From an uncultured Lachnobacterium sp. (GTDB lineage: Bacteria; Bacillota; Clostridia; Lachnospirales; Lachnospiraceae), in assembly GCA_900543445.1 (NCBI GenBank), contig UQRC01000013.1:1-54615 (forward strand): 54,615 nt of DNA, written 5' to 3'. The notes under the pieces are model-generated. The model did not search any database. It was not told the origin of the DNA and saw only the letters and a list, made by a program, of their open reading frames with translations. A program made the translations under genes and the position numbers. Below, piece by piece: positions 46,761-54,615 of the stretch (positions within the stretch are counted from its first letter, which is position 1; each line of letters opens with the position of its first letter).

Positions 46761-47375
46761 ATGGAGATTTTTTCAGTTAGGGATGAAAGATTCCGTAGAT
46801 ACGGTAAAGTATGGGACAATATTGAGAGTACAAAACTGGTAAAAGGCATGGAGCATACACCGCTTCCGGAGGATGTGATCTATGTTCCGTCCGTGGAGGA
46901 GTTGGAGGCTGTGTCTGAGGCGCAGGCATTCCAAAATCGTGTGTTTGGTGGACTTCCGATTCAGATTGGTTATTGTAACGGTAACAATCATAAGCTGAAT
47001 GCAGTCGAATATCATCGCAATTCAGAGATTAATATTGCGGTAACGGATATGATCTTACTGCTCGGATGGCTGCCGGATGTGACGGATGAATTCACTTATG
47101 ATACGTCAAAGATTGAGGCATTTATGGTTCCTGCCGGAACTGTGGTTGAGATGTATGAGACAACGCTTCACTATGCACCGTGCAACGCAGCAGAAGGTGG
47201 ATTCAAGTGCATTGTGATCCTTCCGAAAGGAACGAATACGGACATCGATTTTGCCTTGGCAACAGAGGGCGAGGATACACTTATGACGGCAAAGAATAAG
47301 TGGCTGATCGCGCACGAGGATGCGGCAATCGAGGGTGCATTCAATGGATTAAGAGGAGAAAACATATCACTTTAA
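46761..47375 (+). CDS. DUF4867-family cupin-like protein
   Basis: A 204-residue cytosolic protein I assign to DUF4867, a cupin-like family of uncharacterised function found near sugar isomerase and kinase genes. Visible features: KGMEHTPLPEDVIYVPS, NNHKLNAVEYHRNSEIN (possible metal-site His/Glu), VPAGTVVEMYETTLHYAPC and CIVILPKGTNTDIDF. A GGGGG stretch lies ten bases before the ATG. Being under the same operator as the isomerase suggests a shared pentose role, perhaps anomer or keto-sugar handling; this is inference. Confidence 0.75.
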   Translation: MEIFSVRDERFRRYGKVWDNIESTKLVKGMEHTPLPEDVIYVPSVEELEAVSEAQAFQNRVFGGLPIQIGYCNGNNHKLNAVEYHRNSEINIAVTDMILLLGWLPDVTDEFTYDTSKIEAFMVPAGTVVEMYETTLHYAPCNAAEGGFKCIVILPKGTNTDIDFALATEGEDTLMTAKNKWLIAHEDAAIEGAFNGLRGENISL

Positions 47376-47456
47376 TTATTACTGAGGATACGATTACTTG
47401 CCCTGAAAAAAGAAAGAAGTTATAATAAAAGAAAGCGATTGGGGAGAAGGTAGGTT

Positions 47457-49091
47457 ATGAGAAAAAGAATCGTATCATCGCTGTTGCTGGTTGGATTGCT
47501 CGGAGCACTTGGAGCACAGGCGTATGGAGTAACACAGCAAAGCCGTCAGAATATAAAACATTTTACCGCTTTTTTCAGTGTGGCTGGTAAGAACGCGAGC
47601 TCGCAGAATGATATGAAGGCTGCAATCGCAGAAAAGATTGGTGCCGACTGTGAGGAAAACTGGCTGGTAGGACAGTCAAAGGAGGAAGCATTAAACTCTT
47701 ATATTGCTTCGGGGGAATACCCGGATTTTATCTCCGGAGAGAAGCTGCTTCTCGACGCGGATGCATTGATTCCGATCGATGAGTATTGGGATGATTATCC
47801 GAATATCAGAAATTATCTTACGGACGTACAGTGGGATCGGTTCCGGCAGGACGACGGACACATCTACTGGATTCCACAGTTTTGTGTGACGCATGGTCAG
47901 GATATGGGACCGACGCACAACGGAGAGGCGTTCTGGATTCAGGCACGTGTTCTCAAGTGGGCAGGTTATCCGAAGATCACAACGGTGGATGAATATTTTG
48001 ATTTGTTAGACGCGTATGCGGCTGCAAATCCGACGATGGAGGACGGAACTAAGAATATTCCGTTTACGGTTCTGTGTGATGACTGGAGATTCTTCTGTCT
48101 GGAGAATGTTCCACAGTTCCTGGATGGCTATCCGAACGACGGATGCTGCATGGTAGATCCGGTGAACAAGAAAGTACTGGATTATAACACGACGGAGACT
48201 GCGAAGCGTTATTTTAAGAGGCTGAATGAAGAGTATCAGAAGGGAATGTTTGACCCGGAATCTTTCACGAGTACCTATGAGGAGTATCTGAACAAGCTTT
48301 CCTCAGGCGCGGTTCTTGGAATGGTGGATCAGTGGTGGCAGTTCTATTACAATCTGGTGGAGTCTTATGAGTCGAATGGACTCAGTGATCTGGGTTGTGA
48401 TTACATTCCGCTCCCGATCACGATTGATGAAGGGATGAAAAATCAGTGGAATGTTGATCGATCCGCAGAACTGGATACTTCCAGTGGCCTGTCGATCACC
48501 GTATCCTGTCAGGATATCGCAGGCGCGCTTCAGTTTGTCAACGATCTGCTTGACTCGGACATTACGCGGATGCGCTTCTGGGGCGAGGAAGGATTGGACT
48601 ACTCGGTCGATGAGAATGGGATGTTCTATATGGACGAGGAGCAGGGAAAGCGGCATGGAAACGCGCAGCTCAACGAATCCCATTTCTGCAGTTACGGCTA
48701 CTTCCCGCGTGTGGAAGGATTGCTTGACGATGGAATTAACGCTTTTTCGATGGAGTATCAGCCGAACGAGTTTATGAAGAGCTTAAAGCCGGATGTGCGG
48801 GAGTGCTTCGAGGCATACGGGGTACAGACTTATGTGGAACTTCTCGGGGCGAATGAAGCACCGGGCGACTGGTATCCGATGTATTCCTATTCGCAGTCTT
48901 TAGCCGCAAATTCCAGAGGCGGAGCAGTGCGGGACGAAATCGATGCGGTGAAACGCAACTGGCTTCCGCGGATCATTATGAGCGATGATTTTGATGCGGT
49001 CTGGGCTGCATATATGGACGCTTACCAGGATTGTGATCCGGAAGTCTACTTTGATGTGCTTCAGGAGCATCTGGACCAGATTGATCCGTGA
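47457..49091 (+). CDS. Secreted solute-binding-like protein without lipobox
   Basis: A 544-residue exported protein of the family 1 extracellular solute-binding (LplA/LipO-like) type. It has a signal peptide (RKRIVSSLLLVGLLGALGAQA) ending in AQA with no cysteine, so it should be released by signal peptidase I and not lipid-anchored. The mature part has the SBP pattern IASGEYPDFISGEKLL, DGHIYWIPQF, LKWAGYPKITTVDEYFDLLD and AALQFVNDLL-like segments. No ABC permease or ATPase genes are adjacent. It sits between the DUF4867 gene and the GH8 gene, so an oligosaccharide ligand is likely. GGGGAGAAGG precedes the ATG. Confidence 0.78.
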   Translation: MRKRIVSSLLLVGLLGALGAQAYGVTQQSRQNIKHFTAFFSVAGKNASSQNDMKAAIAEKIGADCEENWLVGQSKEEALNSYIASGEYPDFISGEKLLLDADALIPIDEYWDDYPNIRNYLTDVQWDRFRQDDGHIYWIPQFCVTHGQDMGPTHNGEAFWIQARVLKWAGYPKITTVDEYFDLLDAYAAANPTMEDGTKNIPFTVLCDDWRFFCLENVPQFLDGYPNDGCCMVDPVNKKVLDYNTTETAKRYFKRLNEEYQKGMFDPESFTSTYEEYLNKLSSGAVLGMVDQWWQFYYNLVESYESNGLSDLGCDYIPLPITIDEGMKNQWNVDRSAELDTSSGLSITVSCQDIAGALQFVNDLLDSDITRMRFWGEEGLDYSVDENGMFYMDEEQGKRHGNAQLNESHFCSYGYFPRVEGLLDDGINAFSMEYQPNEFMKSLKPDVRECFEAYGVQTYVELLGANEAPGDWYPMYSYSQSLAANSRGGAVRDEIDAVKRNWLPRIIMSDDFDAVWAAYMDAYQDCDPEVYFDVLQEHLDQIDP

Positions 49092-49125
49092 CGGGCAGTG
49101 ATGAAATAAAGTGATATAGTGATAG

Positions 49126-49161
49126 AAACCTCATTCATGATGCAAATGGATGAGGTTTTTT
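49126..49161 (+). terminator. Terminator after the solute-binding-like gene
   Basis: AAACCTCATTC, short loop, GGATGAGGTTTTTT; one wobble. It may be partial, since the GH8 gene follows with its own AAGGAG and no clear promoter. Confidence 0.8.
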
Positions 49162-49189
49162 GCAAATAAAAATAAGAAGGAGAATGGAT

Positions 49190-51354
<2,165 letters not shown>

Positions 51355-51374
51355 GTCACGATTTCACGATACAT

Positions 51375-51415
51375 GGGCGCTGCATCAAGGATATAGTGTA
51401 GCAGTTGTGCTTTTG
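51375..51415 (+). terminator. Weak hairpin after the esterase gene
   Basis: GCTGCA pairs with TGTAGC (one wobble) across a loop, followed by GCTTTTGTT. A poor terminator at best. The rest of the gap to 51449 shows nothing else. Confidence 0.3.
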
Positions 51416-51449
51416 TTCTATTTGCTTTGACTTGGAATTGTTATAAAAT

Positions 51450-51482
51450 GACAAAAAAGTGACATTGCAAAGGCAAGTTTTT
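51450..51482 (+). promoter_or_regulatory. Operator: three 11-bp direct repeats, copy 2
   Basis: GACAAAAAAGT (51450), GACATTGCAAA (51461) and GGCAAGTTTTT (51472) repeat the array at 46669; over 27 bases only two differ. In addition GACATTGCA (51461-51469) is matched by the inverted TGCAATGTC (51488-51496). Confidence 0.75.
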
Positions 51483-51507
51483 ACTCGTGCAATGTCGGAG
51501 CAATTGC

Positions 51508-51513
51508 TATACT
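51508..51513 (+). promoter_or_regulatory. -10 box of the isomerase promoter
   Basis: TATACT preceded by TTGC, 58 bases from the start of the repeat array (59 in copy 1). No -35 match at the expected place (TCGTGC). The leader to the ATG is about 70 bases. Confidence 0.6.
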
Positions 51514-51587
51514 TGCATTAACAAATACATGACAAAACCCAACATGGGGTGGCAGAACATACAAATTTATCTAGGAGGAGAGTTATC

Positions 51588-53075
51588 ATGAACAACAATA
51601 ATATGCCAAATATCAAGATCGGAGTTGTGGCAGTAAGCCGCGACTGTTTTCCGGAGAGTCTTTCTGTAAACAGAAGAAAGGCTTTGATTGATGCCTATAA
51701 GGCAAAATATGGCGAGGAGCACATCTATGAGTGTCCGGTCTGCATCGTGGAAAGTGAGATCCATATGGTGCAGGCTCTTGAGGATGTGAAGGCGGCAGGA
51801 TGTAACGCTTTGGTCGTATATCTTGGAAACTTCGGACCAGAGATTGCTGAGACATTACTTGCAAAGCATTTCGACGGACCAAAGATGTTCGTTGCAGCAG
51901 CAGAGGAGTCTGGAGACAGTCTTCTTGATGGCAGAGGAGATGCTTACTGTGGAATGCTGAACGCAAGCTACAACTTAAAGCTTCGGAACATCCACGCATA
52001 TATTCCGGAGTATCCGGTCGGAACTGCTGAGGAGTGCGCAGATATGATCCATGAGTTCGAGCCGATCGCGCGTGCTGTCGTTGCCTTAAACGACCTCAAG
52101 ATCATCAGCTTTGGACCAAGACCGCTTAATTTCCTTGCATGTAATGCACCGATCAAGCAGCTTTACAACCTTGGCGTTGAGATCGAGGAGAATTCAGAGT
52201 TAGATTTATTCGAGGCATTCAATAAGCATGAGTCAGATGAGAGAATTCCTTCCGTTGTTGCAGAGATGGAGGCAGAACTTGGCGCAGGAAACAAAAAGCC
52301 TGAGGTACTTGCAAAGCTTGCACAGTACGAATTGACTTTAAAAGACTGGGTTGAGGCTCACAGAGGTTACCGCAAATATGTTGCAATTGCAGGAAAATGC
52401 TGGCCTGCATTCCAGACACAGTTCGGCTTTGTTCCTTGTTATGTGAACAGCCGTCTGACTGCACAGGGCATTCCGGTATCCTGCGAGGTTGATATCTACG
52501 GATGCTTAAGCGAGTTTATTGGAACCGTTGTCAGTGAGGATGTTGTAACACTTCTTGACATTAACAACTCCGTTCCTGCTGATATGTACAATGATGAGAT
52601 CAAGGGTAAATTCCCATATACATTAAAGGATACTTTCATGGGATTCCACTGTGGAAATACTGCTTCCTGCAAGCTGTCTTTCTGTGAGATGAGAAACCAG
52701 AAGATTATGGCAAGAAGCCTTCCTGTTGAAGTGACCAACGGAACACTTGAGGGAGACATTATGCCTGGTGATATCACATTCTTCCGTCTGCAGAGTACCG
52801 CAGATGCCCAGCTTCGTGCATACATTGCACACGGTGAGGTTCTGCCTGTAGCAACAAGATCCTTCGGATCCATCGGTATCTTTGCAATTCCGGAGATGGG
52901 AAGATTCTACCGTCACGTGCTGATTGAGAAGAATTTCCCACATCATGGAGCAGTTGCGTTCGGACATTATGGCAAGGCATTGTACGAGGTATTCAAGTAC
53001 ATCGGTGTTCCGGTTGACGAGATCGGTTACAATCAGCCGGCAGGTGTTCGTTACCCAACGGAGAACCCTTTTTAA
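51588..53075 (+). CDS. FucI/AraA-fold sugar isomerase
   Basis: A 495-residue cytosolic protein of the L-fucose/L-arabinose isomerase superfamily, not the XylA type. Visible: IGVVAVSRDCFPESLSVNRR, VYLGNFGPE, AEESGDSLL, KIISFGPRPLNFLACNAP, EVDIYGCLSEFIG and the C-terminal HHGAVAFGHYGKALYEV. TAGGAGG precedes the ATG; the in-frame codon at 51549 is less likely. With xylulokinase following at 89 bases and no xylA in the window, a D-xylose or other pentose isomerase role is likely but not proven; L-fucose or arabinose activity cannot be excluded. Confidence 0.8.
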   Translation: MNNNNMPNIKIGVVAVSRDCFPESLSVNRRKALIDAYKAKYGEEHIYECPVCIVESEIHMVQALEDVKAAGCNALVVYLGNFGPEIAETLLAKHFDGPKMFVAAAEESGDSLLDGRGDAYCGMLNASYNLKLRNIHAYIPEYPVGTAEECADMIHEFEPIARAVVALNDLKIISFGPRPLNFLACNAPIKQLYNLGVEIEENSELDLFEAFNKHESDERIPSVVAEMEAELGAGNKKPEVLAKLAQYELTLKDWVEAHRGYRKYVAIAGKCWPAFQTQFGFVPCYVNSRLTAQGIPVSCEVDIYGCLSEFIGTVVSEDVVTLLDINNSVPADMYNDEIKGKFPYTLKDTFMGFHCGNTASCKLSFCEMRNQKIMARSLPVEVTNGTLEGDIMPGDITFFRLQSTADAQLRAYIAHGEVLPVATRSFGSIGIFAIPEMGRFYRHVLIEKNFPHHGAVAFGHYGKALYEVFKYIGVPVDEIGYNQPAGVRYPTENPF

Positions 53076-53078
53076 TGT

Positions 53079-53145
53079 GTCAAGTTTGAAAAACTTGGCA
53101 TGTAGCGTCAGCCTTTGTCGACAGACCACTTTTCGTGGCTGACGT
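53079..53145 (+). promoter_or_regulatory. Two intercistronic hairpins, isomerase-xylB gap
   Basis: GTCAAGTTT-GAA-AAACTTGGC (53079-53099) and GCGTCAGCC / GGCTGACGT (53105-53113 / 53137-53145). Neither is followed by a T run, so they more likely affect mRNA stability than termination. Confidence 0.55.
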
Positions 53146-53164
53146 TCACGAATAGGAGGCAGAA

Positions 53165-54615
53165 ATGTTATATATTGGAGTTGATCTTGGAACAAGCGCA
53201 GTCAAGCTTCTTCTCATGAACGAGGCAGGACATATAGAGAAAATCGTATCACGTGAATATCCGCTGTCTTTTCCTCATTCCGGCTGGTCGGAGCAGAATC
53301 CGTATGACTGGTATGATAAGACTCTGGATGGATTAAAGGAGCTTCTGTCAGAGTGCGATAAGAGTCTGGTAGACGGTATCAGTTTTGGCGGACAGATGCA
53401 TGGACTGGTAACGTTGGATGCACAGGATGAAGTCGTTCGTCCTGCCATCCTCTGGAATGACGGACGAACCACAGAGGAGACCGCTTATTTAAATGAGCAG
53501 ATCGGAAGAGAACGTCTGACCGGGTACACAGCGAATATCGCCTTTGCCGGATTTACGGCACCGAAGATTTTATGGATGCAGAAAAATGAGCCTGATCTTT
53601 GGGCGAAGGTGAAGAAGATCATGCTTCCGAAGGATTATCTTGCGTATCGTCTGTCCGGAACATTCTGCACGGATTATTCGGATGCTTCCGGAATGCTTCT
53701 GATGGATGTGAAGAACAAATGCTGGTCTAAGGAGATGATGGAAATCTGCCACGTATCGCGTGAGCAGCTTCCGGATCTGTATGAAAGCTTTGAGGTTGTC
53801 GGAACATTAAAGAAAGAGATCGCATCGGAGCTTGGTGTGCCTGAGACGGTTAAGGTGATCGCCGGAGCCGGGGACAATGCTGCGGCAGCAGTCGGAACCG
53901 GAACGGTTGGAGCAAATCATTGCAACCTTTCATTGGGAACAAGTGGAACGCTGTTCGTGTCGAGTGATAAATTCGGCGTGGATGAGCATAATGCGCTGCA
54001 TTCCTTTGCACATGCAGATGGTGGTTATCATCTGATGGGATGCATGCTTTCTGCGGCTTCCTGCAATAAGTGGTGGATGGATGAAATCTTAAAGACGAAG
54101 GATTATGCCGGAGAGCAGAAGGGAATCCAGACACTTGGTGAGAACCAGGTGTTCTATCTTCCGTATCTGATGGGTGAGCGTTCACCACACAACAATCCGA
54201 ATGCACGTGCAATGTTCGTCGGTATGTCAATGGACACGACAAGAGAGGATATGACACTTGCAGTATTGGAAGGTGTGGCATTTGGTCTTAGAGATTCGCT
54301 TGAGGTTGCAAGAAGTTTAGGTATCCGCATTGATTCTTCGAGAATCTGTGGCGGCGGTGCGAAGAGTCCTCTCTGGAGACAGATCATCGCAGCAGTCATG
54401 AACGTGAAGCTTGAGATCATCGAGTCGGAGGAAGGACCGGGATATGGAGCAGCAATTCTTGCAGCAGTAGGATGCGGTACATTCGAAAGTGTTGAGCGTG
54501 CCTGCGAGAAGCTGGTCAAGGTAATCGATACGGTGGAGCCGGATCCTGAGCTGGTACAGAAATACGAAGAAAAATATCAGAAATTTAAGCAGTTATATCC
54601 AATCATGAAGAATTG
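53165..54615 (+). CDS. xylB: Xylulokinase (3' end cut by window)
   Basis: Phosphorylates D-xylulose to xylulose-5-phosphate. The 483 visible codons of an FGGY kinase run off the window. Motifs: GVDLGTSAVKLLL (ATP phosphate 1), SFGGQMHGLV, WNDGRTTEE, GAGDNAAAAVG (catalytic Asp), CNLSLGTSGTLF, RICGGGAKSPLW and EGPGYGAAILA. Family length is about 490-500, so only a few residues are missing. TAGGAGG precedes the ATG. It is the second gene of the isomerase operon. Confidence 0.95.
   Translation, partial: MLYIGVDLGTSAVKLLLMNEAGHIEKIVSREYPLSFPHSGWSEQNPYDWYDKTLDGLKELLSECDKSLVDGISFGGQMHGLVTLDAQDEVVRPAILWNDGRTTEETAYLNEQIGRERLTGYTANIAFAGFTAPKILWMQKNEPDLWAKVKKIMLPKDYLAYRLSGTFCTDYSDASGMLLMDVKNKCWSKEMMEICHVSREQLPDLYESFEVVGTLKKEIASELGVPETVKVIAGAGDNAAAAVGTGTVGANHCNLSLGTSGTLFVSSDKFGVDEHNALHSFAHADGGYHLMGCMLSAASCNKWWMDEILKTKDYAGEQKGIQTLGENQVFYLPYLMGERSPHNNPNARAMFVGMSMDTTREDMTLAVLEGVAFGLRDSLEVARSLGIRIDSSRICGGGAKSPLWRQIIAAVMNVKLEIIESEEGPGYGAAILAAVGCGTFESVERACEKLVKVIDTVEPDPELVQKYEEKYQKFKQLYPIMKN

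Noticed and set aside
49092..49189. Separate promoter for the GH8 gene
   Set aside because: Only the terminator hairpin is convincing; no -35/-10 pair with correct spacing was found.

Overview
The window looks like a chromosomal segment of a Lachnospiraceae bacterium (Clostridia, Bacillota), in the Roseburia / Agathobacter / Lachnospira neighbourhood. This is an inference from the proteins and gene order: clpB under a CIRCE operator, a eukaryote-type HisA beside glnA and an ANTAR regulator, LL-diaminopimelate aminotransferase, a priA-def-fmt-yugP-rsmB-rlmN / stp-prkC-rsgA-rpe-thiN block, and a xylo-oligosaccharide island with a GH8 exo-oligoxylanase. Ribosome binding sites are strong AGGAGG types, GTG and TTG starts occur, and promoters are mostly sigma-A-like. 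No tRNA, rRNA, CRISPR array or transposase was seen.

Layout. 1-7074: tail of an unknown gene, heat-shock clpB, rarA, a class-I aminotransferase and a soluble chemoreceptor-like protein. 7075-13202: a compact operon related to Tad/Flp pilus systems. It has one CpaF-type ATPase, one double-GspF membrane protein, two TadE-like single-span proteins, four tiny Flp-like proteins (two shorter than 50 residues), a further single-span protein and a secreted InlB-like/Pro-Thr-rich protein. No prepilin peptidase is present. 13229-16003 (minus strand): a CBS-domain CorC/HlyC protein and guaB. 16330-19039: eukaryote-type hisA, glnA and an ANTAR protein, translationally coupled at the first junction. 19206-22527: dapL, an unknown Ala/Lys-rich protein and a PatB/MalY C-S lyase. 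22774-28817: an OmpR-type two-component pair, then trkA-trkH. 29043-30563: a cobA-hemD fusion. 30566-31104: a 539-bp imperfect palindrome filling the gap before priA. 31125-37876: priA, def, fmt, yugP, rsmB and rlmN, closely spaced or overlapping. 37984-45687: stp1, prkC, rsgA, rpe, thiN, a sodium/amino-acid symporter and ychF.

45796-54615 is a sugar island. It contains an AraC-type regulator, a DUF4867 protein, an orphan solute-binding-like secreted protein, a GH8 reducing-end xylose-releasing exo-oligoxylanase, a CE1-like esterase lipoprotein, a FucI/AraA-fold isomerase and xylulokinase, the last cut by the window end. Two promoters, before the DUF4867 gene and before the isomerase, share the same array of 11-bp-phased GACA direct repeats about 58 bp upstream of the -10 box. 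The likely scheme is that esterase and GH8 release xylose from substituted xylo-oligosaccharides, the FucI-like enzyme isomerises the pentose, XylB phosphorylates it, and Rpe, encoded about 10 kb upstream, feeds the pentose phosphate pathway.

The best candidates for something undescribed are the leaderless, peptidase-free Flp-like micro-pilin operon, the 539-bp palindrome and the shared AraC-type operator.
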